The position numbers and the translations under genes are program-made. The notes under the pieces were generated by a model. It worked only from the letters and a program-made list of their open reading frames with translations, was not told where the DNA came from and did no database searches. 16,320 nucleotides of DNA from an uncultured Flavihumibacter sp. (GTDB lineage: Bacteria > Bacteroidota > Bacteroidia > Chitinophagales > Chitinophagaceae), in contig CAMLPA010000021.1 of NCBI GenBank assembly GCA_946481605.1, forward strand, positions 1 to 16,320, in the 5' to 3' direction. Below are positions 1-6,970 of the stretch, one piece after another; the first letter of the stretch is position 1; every line of letters starts with the position of its first letter.

Positions 1-337
1 CGTATTCGAACAGGGTAAGTTCACAATCTTCCAGTGTCTGAAGGTTTTCCAGCGACGGGGCACGGTAACACAGTCCGCGGATCGAAGTGGAAATCTCCCC
101 TTCCAGGTCCACCCAGGTCGTGATTTCCTTTCCCCCTTCTTTCAGGAAGGAACGGATCACTCCGCTATGGATGTAATAGATATGCCTGCAATATTCTCCG
201 GACTTCACCAGGAACTTCCCTCTTTTAACTTTCTTTACCACCGCACGTTGCGTCACGAAAGCCTTCGCCCCATCTGAAAGCGGGTGTATATAATCGAGAA
301 ATTCCAGTAAAGAAGGTATTGAAGGTTGAGCAGCCAT
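1..337 (-). CDS. Crp/Fnr-family transcriptional regulator, N-terminal part (cut by window edge)
   Basis: The gene begins at the ATG at 337-335 and runs off the left edge, so only about 112 residues are visible. They read as a cyclic-nucleotide-binding-type beta roll, with stretches such as RGKFLVKSGEYCRHIYYI, HSGVIRSFLKEGGKEITTW and LQTLEDCELTLFEY, as in Bacteroidota Crp/Fnr proteins. The C-terminal helix-turn-helix would lie outside the window. The usual residues that hold cAMP are not evident, so the ligand is unknown. No Shine-Dalgarno sequence is seen. It starts 21 bp after the stop of the upstream receiver/kinase gene on the same strand, with no room for a clear promoter of its own, so it is probably the last visible gene of the signalling operon. 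Family call is fairly sure; target genes are unknown. Confidence 0.8.
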   Translation of the reverse strand, partial: MAAQPSIPSLLEFLDYIHPLSDGAKAFVTQRAVVKKVKRGKFLVKSGEYCRHIYYIHSGVIRSFLKEGGKEITTWVDLEGEISTSIRGLCYRAPSLENLQTLEDCELTLFEY

Positions 338-358
338 GATTACATATTGGGTGAACTT

Positions 359-1468
359 TTATTTTTTCCACTGGAAATAAAAACAACTGCCGACCGACTC
401 TTCAGATTCCACACGGATCTGGCCACCCTGTTCTTCCACCAGTAACTTCAGGATGTTCAGACCAACGCCGGTACTTTCGGCATCTGTATTTTCGGCATCC
501 AATATTTCGAATAACCTGAAAATACGTTCAGTATCTTTTCTGGCAATACCAGGACCATTGTCGCGGACCCAGAATTCGTAAAATTCAGGCTGAATGGAAT
601 ACCCCACTGTAATGCGTCCTTCGGCCTTGTTCATGTATTTAATGGCATTGCTGAGCAGGTTCTGAAATACCTGTAACAACTTTGGTTTACAGGTATGCAA
701 TACCGGTAGCCTGCCATCTATCGTTACCATGATATGCGGCGGTGGGAAAAGCGCCCTGATCAGTTCTTCCACCATCACGTGCGTATCTACTTCCTCGGTT
801 TGCTGGTTGGCGATGGTTTGGCGGGAATAATCCAGGATTGCAGTGATCATTCCTGAAAGGCGGGAAATCGAGTCGATGGCGATGTCCATATTGTCTGCGA
901 GATCAGGTATCGATTTGGTGGCATCTTCATCCCGGATGAGGTGTAGGAAACTGATGGCGCCGTTGAGTGGCGATTTCAGGTCGTGTGCCACCACGTGCAT
1001 AAACCTTTCCAGTTGCTGGTTTACCCTTTCCCTTTCCGCGATCGCGTCTTTAAGGCCGTGCTGGTAGAAATACAATTTTTCGAACACGTTCACTTTTGCC
1101 CGTGTGATATTGATGTCCAGTGGTTTTTCCAGGAAATCTACCGCACCTTCTTCAAATCCCTTCAATACATTCTGTTCTCCTTTATTGATGGCGGTAACGA
1201 AAATAATAGAAATGTCGCGCGTTTGCGGGTTAGCCTGCAGCAGCCGGGCCACTTCAAATCCATCCATCCCGGGCATCTGCACATCAAGTAAGATGAGGCC
1301 AATCTGTTTGTTGCGCAATACCGTGCGGAGCGCGTCGTTGCCTGAAGTCACTTTGGTGAAGTGTCTGTTGGGCGCTTCCAGCATTTCTTCCAGGGAAATG
1401 AGGTTCTCTTCGCGGTCATCCACCAGTAAAATATGGAACTCAGCAGGTTTTACGGGAATATTCTTCAT
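359..1468 (-). CDS. Receiver domain fused to histidine kinase core (REC-HisKA-HATPase)
   Basis: This is a 369-residue soluble signalling protein with no membrane segment. Residues about 11-130 form a receiver domain: acidic pair D17/D18, phosphoacceptor D62 in LLDVQMPGMDG, T92 and K115. A short helix leads to a HisKA domain with H162 in the H-box (VVAHDLKSPLNG). The ATPase domain follows with N274 in NLLSNAIKY, the G1 box DNGPGI (303-308) and the G2 box STGVGL (332-337). All residues needed for phosphotransfer are present. The receiver comes first, so its phosphorylation may gate the kinase instead of acting as an output. It starts 4 bp after the CheB stop and ends 21 bp before the Crp/Fnr gene. 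The likely phosphodonor is the large hybrid kinase of the same operon, which is inference. The catalytic family is certain. Confidence 0.93.
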   Translation of the reverse strand: MKNIPVKPAEFHILLVDDREENLISLEEMLEAPNRHFTKVTSGNDALRTVLRNKQIGLILLDVQMPGMDGFEVARLLQANPQTRDISIIFVTAINKGEQNVLKGFEEGAVDFLEKPLDINITRAKVNVFEKLYFYQHGLKDAIAERERVNQQLERFMHVVAHDLKSPLNGAISFLHLIRDEDATKSIPDLADNMDIAIDSISRLSGMITAILDYSRQTIANQQTEEVDTHVMVEELIRALFPPPHIMVTIDGRLPVLHTCKPKLLQVFQNLLSNAIKYMNKAEGRITVGYSIQPEFYEFWVRDNGPGIARKDTERIFRLFEILDAENTDAESTGVGLNILKLLVEEQGGQIRVESEESVGSCFYFQWKK

Positions 1469-1472
1469 CGGC

Positions 1473-2039
1473 TTATTTGCAATTGTCTTTGATAAAACTG
1501 ATCATCTCGTGAATCGATAGCCCTTGTGCACCGCTGTTCATGCGAAGCGCTGCTTCGGGCATACTCTTGTATTCTGCGAGTTCCGGCCTTTGTACGAGTG
1601 CCGTTCCGCCATGTTCCAGTACAGAAGCCACGCCCGCCGCGCCATCTTTATTTGCGCCACTGAGCAGCACCACCAAAGCTCTGGCTTCATACACGGGGGC
1701 GGCAGATTGAAAAGTAACGTCAATGGATGGCCGACTGTAATTCACCAGTTCTGAATAGTCCAGGGCGAAACTCTTATCGGCTTCCACCATCAGGTGATAG
1801 TTCTGTGGTGCAAGGTACATTGTTCCCGGAGAGATGAACTCTTTGTCTTCCGGCTCTTTCAGCCTTCTTTTGTCTGAAACCAGTCTCGTCATTTCACTCT
1901 GCACGTTGCGGAGGCGGTGCATCACCACAACTACCGGCGTCTGGAAAGATTCGGGCAATGCATCGACCAGTTCAGAGATCACATGCAAACTTCCCGCTGA
2001 CCCCCCTATCATGATGATATCGTATTTGTCTGCCGTCAT
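1473..2039 (-). CDS. cheB: CheB-type protein-glutamate methylesterase, stand-alone catalytic domain
   Basis: This 188-residue protein is the CheB catalytic domain alone. CheB hydrolyses glutamyl methyl esters, classically on chemoreceptors. The catalytic triad is visible: S14 in the nucleophile turn IGGSAGS, H41 in VVMHR and D132 in LLSGANKDGAAG. The substrate-side segment PGTMYLAPQNYHL is also typical. Classical CheB has an N-terminal receiver that inhibits the esterase until phosphorylated; here the protein starts directly with the esterase, so that control is absent. Its ATG shares one base with the CheR stop (TGATG), implying translational coupling, and AGGA (2053-2050, minus) lies upstream within the cheR end. 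No MCP, CheA or CheW gene is nearby, so the substrate is unlikely to be a local chemoreceptor. The family is certain and the target is unknown. Confidence 0.92.
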   Translation of the reverse strand: MTADKYDIIMIGGSAGSLHVISELVDALPESFQTPVVVVMHRLRNVQSEMTRLVSDKRRLKEPEDKEFISPGTMYLAPQNYHLMVEADKSFALDYSELVNYSRPSIDVTFQSAAPVYEARALVVLLSGANKDGAAGVASVLEHGGTALVQRPELAEYKSMPEAALRMNSGAQGLSIHEMISFIKDNCK

Positions 2040-2860
2040 CAGTTCTTTTTCCTATAAATTTTCAGGTAAGGATTAACGGTCTCAAAATGCGGTTGTGCAC
2101 CTGAAACCATCAGCGATTCTTTGATCCCCAGCGCCAGGAACCCCAAAGGTGCCAGGCTTTCGTTGAAAAGTTCGAGTACCCTTTTCTGGAGGTCCCGGTT
2201 AAAATAAATGAGCACATTCCGGCATACCACCAGGTTGAACTCATGAAACACCTGGTCAGATACCAGACTATGCTGAAAAAAAGAAATATTCTTCCGGAGT
2301 TCTTTGTTGATCAGGATGTTCTCGTAATGGGCCGTATAATAATTGGAAAACTCTGCGGTTCCCCCGGACTGAATATAATTCTGGGTGTATTCCTTCATGT
2401 ATTTCAACGGTACGATGCCGGATTCAGCCTTTTCCAGGTTAGCTGGATTCAGGTCGGTGGCATAAATCACCGATCTTTCCAGCAAGCCCGCTTCGTGCAA
2501 CAGAATACACATAGAAAACACCTCCTCTCCTGTGGAGCAACCCGCGTGCCACACCTTGATGATGGGATAAGAGGCCAGCACAGGAATGATCTGTTCCCGC
2601 ATGAACCTGTAGAATTGTGGGTCTCTGAACATTTCGGTAACATTCACCGTGATGTATTGTAACATCTGGTGAAAAAAATCCGCTTCGTTGATCAGTTTGT
2701 ACTTGAGGTCATAGAAGGAATTGATGTGCCTGCTCTCCATGAAACGAAGGATTCTTCTTTTCAGAGAAGCAGGGGCATAACGGGAAAAATCGTACCCATG
2801 CCGCTGTTCGATGATATCGGTAATTTCTATATAATCCTGTGCGCTGATCTCTTCGTTCAT
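2039..2860 (-). CDS. cheR: CheR-type protein-glutamate O-methyltransferase
   Basis: The 273-residue protein transfers methyl groups from S-adenosylmethionine to glutamate side chains. The N-terminal helical part carries an arginine-rich helix (LKRRILRFM, 33-41). The family signature TVNVTEMFRDP spans 71-81, the SAM loop AGCSTGEE 106-113, the acidic residue D136 lies in ATDLNP, and CRNVLIYF covers 213-220. Length matches classical CheR; there is no TPR or PAS extension. An in-frame TTG at 2878 would add six residues and overlap the kinase gene. I prefer the ATG at 2860 because AAGGA lies just before it and the kinase stop is then 5 bp upstream. It is coupled to cheB by a one-base overlap. Its most plausible local substrate is the glutamate-rich coiled coil of the upstream kinase, which is inference. 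Confidence 0.92.
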   Translation of the reverse strand: MNEEISAQDYIEITDIIEQRHGYDFSRYAPASLKRRILRFMESRHINSFYDLKYKLINEADFFHQMLQYITVNVTEMFRDPQFYRFMREQIIPVLASYPIIKVWHAGCSTGEEVFSMCILLHEAGLLERSVIYATDLNPANLEKAESGIVPLKYMKEYTQNYIQSGGTAEFSNYYTAHYENILINKELRKNISFFQHSLVSDQVFHEFNLVVCRNVLIYFNRDLQKRVLELFNESLAPLGFLALGIKESLMVSGAQPHFETVNPYLKIYRKKN

Positions 2861-2868
2861 AATCCTTA
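2861..2868 (-). promoter_or_regulatory. Ribosome binding site that decides the cheR start
   Basis: On the minus strand the bases read TAAGGATT directly before the ATG at 2860. The TAA is the stop of the large kinase gene and AAGGA is a Shine-Dalgarno-like sequence, although the spacing of two bases is short. It supports re-initiation at the ATG by ribosomes ending the kinase, and argues against the upstream in-frame TTG at 2878. Confidence 0.5.
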
Positions 2869-5800
2869 CGATAACCAAACCCGTAATAAAGACAATAGTT
2901 TGTTGTTTTCAACGGGTTTTGAGATATAATCTGAAGCGCCTGCTTCAATACATTTTTCCCTGTCGCCGGCCATTGCTTTCGCCGTGAGTGCGATCACCGG
3001 CAGGTTGGTATGCCGCGGATCGAGCCGGATGCGGCGCATGGCTTCGTAGCCATCCATTCCCGGCATCATAATGTCCATGAGCACCAGGTGTACATCGGGG
3101 TTCTGGCGCAACATTTCCAACGCCTCATTCCCATCTCCGGCGGACACCACTTCTATCCCCTGCTCATCCAGCAATGCGCTCAGGGAGAATACGTTCCGCA
3201 TATCGTCATCGGCGAGCAATACTTTTTTACCCTTCAACACAGAATTGTTGATGGCAGAGTGTCCAACCGGCCGTACACTGGTTTGTATTTCCTTCACTTT
3301 GAACAGGAACAGTTCCAGTTCATCCATGAGCCGGTCGCGTGATTGTGCTGATTGCCTGATGATGGCATCCGCGTATTTCCGGAGCTGCACTTCATTGGCC
3401 TGGGTGATATCGGTGGCGAGCAGTACGATGATCGGAGCAGTTGCTGCACCCATTTTTTCGCGTATCCTTTTCAGTTCACCTGCAGCGATGGCCATATCGC
3501 CTTCGCAGTGTACCAGCACACAATCGAATTTTTCCTGCTCCAGTTGGGCCAAAGCCTCATTTGTATTTTGTACCCTCGAGAAACTCGTGGATAACTTCCG
3601 TTCCTTGCTTAAACTTTCAAGCACACCATATTTGTTGCGCTCATCGGAGGAAACCACCAGCACTTTTTTGAAGCCTTCCTCCAACATCGATGTGATGCCG
3701 GAGAACACCGATTCAAGGTCGCGCATTTCCAGGGGCTTCTGCGAATATCCCTGTACGTTGTTCATCACCATGCCCGACACTTCATTCGCGGAGATCACAT
3801 GCACCAGGATATCTTTTAGTTCTTCGTTGTTTTTGAGAATCTTAAGCAGGCTGTTTCCGTCAATAACGGGAAGTCCCATATCTAAAATAATGGCGGAGGG
3901 ACGGTATTTTCTTGCGCAATACAAGCCTTCATCTCCCGTAAGTGCCACGATGGTTTTGTAGCCTTTTCCTCTGGCGAAATCGCGCACGATGCCTGCGAAA
4001 GCGGCATCATCTTCCACAATCAGCACGGGGCGCTCGTTCTTTTCAAGTTTATCCCGGTCATCTTCCACGATGGACTGCTGCGGAAGATCATTTTCATCAT
4101 TGAATACGGGCATGGGCATTGAAGGAAGAAATTCCTCTTCTTCCAATGCTTCTTTTTCCGCTTTTATTTCTTCCGCGCTGATATCGGGTGTAACGGGAAT
4201 GGAAAAACTGAAGATACTCCCCTTTCCTTCTTCGCTGCGCAGGCTGATTTCACCGGACAACCTGGAAACCAGTTCGCGGCTGATGGAAAGTCCGAGGCCG
4301 GTTCCGCCATATTTTCTGCTGGTGGAACCATCCACCTGGCGGAATGCTTCGAAGATCAGTTGTTGCTTGTCTGCGGGAATGCCTACCCCGTTGTCGATCA
4401 CCGAGAAATGTACAAACCCTTCTCTTTTCTGTTCGGCAACCAGTTTAATGGTGCCGCCTGCGGGCGTGAATTTGAACGCGTTGGACAGCAGGTTACGGAT
4501 CACCTGCTCCACCCTTTGCCTGTCGGTAACGATATGTTCGGGTGTTCCGGGTTTCAGTTCCTGCTCGAAACTGATTTTCTTTTCATCGGCCACCACCCGG
4601 AACAGTTGTTCCTGGCTGCCGAACATATCGGAAAGTGAAGTTTTTTCGAAATTGAAATCCACTTTTCCCGCTTCTATCTTGGAAAGATCCAGGATGTCGT
4701 TGATCAGCGTGAGCAGGTCGGTACCGGATTTATGGATAATGCCCGCGTACTCCATTTGTTTCTGCGTCAGGTTCTCCTGTTTGTTCTCCTGCAATATTTT
4801 AGCGAGGATCAGCACACTGTTCAGCGGTGTCCTCAATTCATGGCTCATATTGGCGAGGAACTCCGATTTGTAACGGCTGTTCAGTTCCAGTTCCCTGGCT
4901 TTTTTGGAAAGTTCTTCCCTGGCGAATTCCAGGGCCTTATTGTTTTCCATCATCTCGGCGTTCACCTGGCGCAGTTCCTCTTCCTGCACGCGCAGTTCTT
5001 CTTCTGAAGCCTGTAATATCTCGGATTGGCGGGTCAGTTCTTCATTCGACTGGCGCAGTTCTTCCTGTTGTGTTTCCAGTACTTCTTTCTGCAGTTGCAC
5101 TTCGTTGAGGAGCGTCATCACCCTGGAGCGCGCGGAGGCCACGTTCATCGCGATCGCAATGGTGGAAGACACCACTTCTATCAATTGCATCTGCTGCGGC
5201 AGCATTTCGCTGAAAGTGGCCAGTTCAATCACTCCTTTCAGTTCGTTGTCCATCCACAATGGCACACAGACGAGTGAGTCGGGACGCGCGGCGCCAAGTG
5301 AAGAAGATAATTTCCAGTATCCTTCGGGAATGCCTTTCAGAATTGTAGGTGTTCGTTTGGTAACGGCTGTGCCAATCACACCTTCCCCTAATTTTACGGT
5401 TTGCGGGGCATTAGCGGGCAGGGCCACTCCTGCATAACATGATAATTCTTCTTTCTCCTCATCATAATAATACAATGCCCCACCTGGCACTTCCAGGTAT
5501 TTCACCAGGGAGAACAGCGCCTTATCGGCCACATCTTTCATATTCGTGATGCCCTGTAAGTTCCCGTTCATTTCCGACATACCAGAGAGCAGCCAATTCT
5601 TTTCCGTAGCCATTTTATTCAGGGCTACCACTTCATTCAGTTTGCCCCGGAGTTCTTCCTGGGCGCCGAGCCTGCTGGAAAGTTCCTTGAAAGTAACTGC
5701 CATCAGCGCGAGGGCAATGGCAATAATGATGGCCGTATTCAGCAATATGATGTTCAGCGACCTGTTGCTGGAGAATTTATTTTCTTTTGTACGGTCGGCC

Positions 5801-6297
5801 AGCAGGGTTCTTTCATCATTCATGATTTTGGCGATATCATCCCTGATCAGCGACATCTTTCCTACTTCTTCTTCGGTGATTTGGGTTACACGCTCCCTGG
5901 GAAGTGGTTCTTCTCCAATACTTCGCCAGAAAACCAACAGGTCATTTACATGTCTTTCCAGCCGGATGGTTGTATTAAACTGAAGGGGATTGTCTTCCGT
6001 AAGCACCTTTAACTGCGCCAGCGCTGCGGGCACCTGTGGGAGCGAAAGGTAGTATGGGCCGAGAAACTTTTTATCGCCCGTAGCACGGAAACCACGGCGG
6101 GAAGCTTCCATTTCAAACACCAGCCGCTGAATCTGCTCAGTCTGGTTCATCACTTTATAGGTGTGTTCAACCCAGCCAGCCTGGTTCACCTGGCTGTTGA
6201 TGGTAAAGTAGGAAAGAATACCACCGGCAATCACCAACAGGAGCGCTAAAGCGAAACCACCGTATAACCTGGATTTAATTGTCTTGAATTTTTTCAT
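2866..6297 (-). CDS. Membrane hybrid histidine kinase: CHASE3-like, GAF, coiled coil, HisKA/HATPase, three receivers
   Basis: This 1143-residue protein is the main sensor of the window. Membrane segments lie at about 13-33 and 181-203, flanking a helical extracytoplasmic region that reads like CHASE3. A GAF domain spans about 253-387. A glutamate-rich coiled coil follows, with nine uninterrupted heptads at 411-473. The HisKA domain has H486 in SHELRTPLNS. The ATPase domain has N606 in NLLSNAFKF, D635 in DNGVGI and a GGTGLGLSI motif. Receiver 1 (about 757-875) has E762/D763/D764, D806, S836 and K854. Receiver 2 (about 876-1000) is degenerate, with H930 where the aspartate should be. Receiver 3 (about 1026-1143) has D1075, T1105 and K1127. 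It opens the operon behind a divergent promoter; no Shine-Dalgarno is visible. Ligand and partners are unknown; the small regulator at 6560 is a likely phosphate acceptor. Confidence 0.95.
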   Translation of the reverse strand: MKKFKTIKSRLYGGFALALLLVIAGGILSYFTINSQVNQAGWVEHTYKVMNQTEQIQRLVFEMEASRRGFRATGDKKFLGPYYLSLPQVPAALAQLKVLTEDNPLQFNTTIRLERHVNDLLVFWRSIGEEPLPRERVTQITEEEVGKMSLIRDDIAKIMNDERTLLADRTKENKFSSNRSLNIILLNTAIIIAIALALMAVTFKELSSRLGAQEELRGKLNEVVALNKMATEKNWLLSGMSEMNGNLQGITNMKDVADKALFSLVKYLEVPGGALYYYDEEKEELSCYAGVALPANAPQTVKLGEGVIGTAVTKRTPTILKGIPEGYWKLSSSLGAARPDSLVCVPLWMDNELKGVIELATFSEMLPQQMQLIEVVSSTIAIAMNVASARSRVMTLLNEVQLQKEVLETQQEELRQSNEELTRQSEILQASEEELRVQEEELRQVNAEMMENNKALEFAREELSKKARELELNSRYKSEFLANMSHELRTPLNSVLILAKILQENKQENLTQKQMEYAGIIHKSGTDLLTLINDILDLSKIEAGKVDFNFEKTSLSDMFGSQEQLFRVVADEKKISFEQELKPGTPEHIVTDRQRVEQVIRNLLSNAFKFTPAGGTIKLVAEQKREGFVHFSVIDNGVGIPADKQQLIFEAFRQVDGSTSRKYGGTGLGLSISRELVSRLSGEISLRSEEGKGSIFSFSIPVTPDISAEEIKAEKEALEEEEFLPSMPMPVFNDENDLPQQSIVEDDRDKLEKNERPVLIVEDDAAFAGIVRDFARGKGYKTIVALTGDEGLYCARKYRPSAIILDMGLPVIDGNSLLKILKNNEELKDILVHVISANEVSGMVMNNVQGYSQKPLEMRDLESVFSGITSMLEEGFKKVLVVSSDERNKYGVLESLSKERKLSTSFSRVQNTNEALAQLEQEKFDCVLVHCEGDMAIAAGELKRIREKMGAATAPIIVLLATDITQANEVQLRKYADAIIRQSAQSRDRLMDELELFLFKVKEIQTSVRPVGHSAINNSVLKGKKVLLADDDMRNVFSLSALLDEQGIEVVSAGDGNEALEMLRQNPDVHLVLMDIMMPGMDGYEAMRRIRLDPRHTNLPVIALTAKAMAGDREKCIEAGASDYISKPVENNKLLSLLRVWLS

Positions 6298-6359
6298 AAA
6301 AATCGGAATGGGCGCGAAAAGAAAATAAGTGTTTTCCCCTAATTTCCCTTACACACCAA

Positions 6360-6367
6360 CAAATATA
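6360..6367 (-). promoter_or_regulatory. Candidate -7 promoter element of the signalling operon
   Basis: On the minus strand the bases read TATATTTG, an exact match to the Bacteroidota primary-sigma -7 consensus TAnnTTTG. Transcription would start roughly at 6353-6356, giving an untranslated leader of about 55-60 bases before the kinase ATG at 6297. No TTG element is seen at the expected distance of about 20 bp upstream, so the promoter may be weak or helped by an activator. Confidence 0.5.
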
Positions 6368-6487
6368 TAATTTAAGAACGCAGGCTCCGTTTATTTAGCG
6401 TACACTTTTCTATCAGCTTTCCCTGAAACCTTACCGGTGTTGAAAAAAATAATTCGTTAACGCGTAATTTACTGAACCACTAATAAT

Positions 6488-6495
6488 TAACTTTG
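6488..6495 (+). promoter_or_regulatory. Candidate -7 promoter element of the polysaccharide operon
   Basis: The bases TAACTTTG match the Bacteroidota -7 consensus TAnnTTTG. Transcription would start near 6500 and leave a leader of about 60 bases before the ATG at 6560. The nearest upstream TTG (6440-6442) is too far away to act as a -33 element, so the promoter is probably weak or activator-dependent. Confidence 0.5.
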
Positions 6496-6544
6496 GTTTG
6501 AAAGTTGAATCCCTGAATCCAAATCCTGCACCGGAACGTAAATC

Positions 6545-6550
6545 AGAAGG
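6545..6550 (+). promoter_or_regulatory. Ribosome binding site of the response regulator gene
   Basis: AGAAGG lies 9 bp before the ATG at 6560 and 18 bp before the next in-frame ATG at 6569. It therefore supports 6560 as the start. It is one of the few clear Shine-Dalgarno sequences in the window. Confidence 0.6.
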
Positions 6551-6559
6551 TGCTTATAA

Positions 6560-6940
6560 ATGAATAACATGGCGAAAATTCTATTAGCGGAAGACGATGA
6601 ACTGATGCAGAAGATCGTCCAGAAAGTACTCACCCGCGAAAACTACGAAGTTGATATTGTTACCAATGGCAAAGAGGCCTTTGAGAAGTTGGAAGAAAGC
6701 AGTTACGGGTACGATCTCGTGATCACCGACCTGATGATGCCTTATGCCAATGGCTTCGAAATTATCAGTAAACTGAAGAACAATCCCAGCCAGAAGCCTG
6801 TTTCCGTGATCATCGTTTCCAACGCGAGCAACGAAGACATGATTATGGAAAGTTTTAAACTGGGCGCAGATGATTTCCTGAAGAAACCCATCATTCCCGC
6901 GGAACTCCTGATCCGCGTGAAAAGATTGTTGATGAAATAG
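6560..6940 (+). CDS. Single-domain response regulator (CheY/Spo0F-like)
   Basis: This 126-residue protein is one receiver domain with no output domain. E11/D12/D13 form the acidic pocket, D57 in VITDLMMP is the phosphoacceptor, S87 is the switch hydroxyl and K109 lies in LKKP. The usual loop MPGMDG reads MPYANG. Proteins of this type act by binding a partner or by relaying phosphate. It is the first gene of the plus-strand operon and faces the large hybrid kinase across the shared promoter, so that kinase or the receiver/kinase at 359-1468 is the likely phosphodonor. The HEAT-repeat membrane protein encoded next is the likely partner; both pairings are inference. The start is set by AGAAGG at 6545. 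A hairpin follows 3 bp after the stop. Confidence 0.92.
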   Translation: MNNMAKILLAEDDELMQKIVQKVLTRENYEVDIVTNGKEAFEKLEESSYGYDLVITDLMMPYANGFEIISKLKNNPSQKPVSVIIVSNASNEDMIMESFKLGADDFLKKPIIPAELLIRVKRLLMK

Positions 6941-6942
6941 AC

Positions 6943-6959
6943 AAAGGCCGCGGCCTTTT
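6943..6959 (+). terminator. Palindromic hairpin with short T run: possible attenuator
   Basis: AAAGGCCGCGGCCTTT at 6943-6958 is a perfect 16-bp palindrome. It can fold as a 6-bp stem with a CGCG loop and ends in TTTT (6956-6959). It begins 3 bp after the response regulator stop and fills most of the 30-bp gap before the HEAT gene. The T run is short, so partial termination (lower expression of the downstream genes than of the regulator) is more likely than a full stop. It could also protect the transcript 3' end or hide the HEAT start. Confidence 0.45.
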
Positions 6960-6970
6960 CCATTGATCCT

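Larger units (their letters stand above)
6298..6559. promoter_or_regulatory. Divergent intergenic control region
   Basis: These 262 bp separate the minus-strand signalling operon from the plus-strand polysaccharide operon. The region is AT-rich compared with the genes around it and holds no convincing ORF or RNA gene. It contains one Bacteroidota -7 box on each strand (separate entries), an 8-bp palindrome CGTTAACG at 6455-6462 that could be an operator half-way between them, and an A run at 6443-6449. Because both operons start here, one bound regulator could control both. The operator role is a guess. Confidence 0.6.

Noticed and set aside
2861..2878. TTG start at 2878 for cheR, overlapping the kinase gene
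   Set aside because: It would add only VIVRI-type residues with no domain value. The ATG at 2860 has AAGGA directly upstream and gives a normal CheR length.
359..6297. A true chemotaxis operon, suggested by CheR and CheB
   Set aside because: No MCP, CheA, CheW or flagellar gene is present. The kinases are sensor hybrids of the two-component type.
6455..6462. CGTTAACG palindrome as a defined operator
   Set aside because: Eight bases of symmetry are common by chance in an AT-rich spacer and the flanks do not extend it. It is mentioned only as a possible site.
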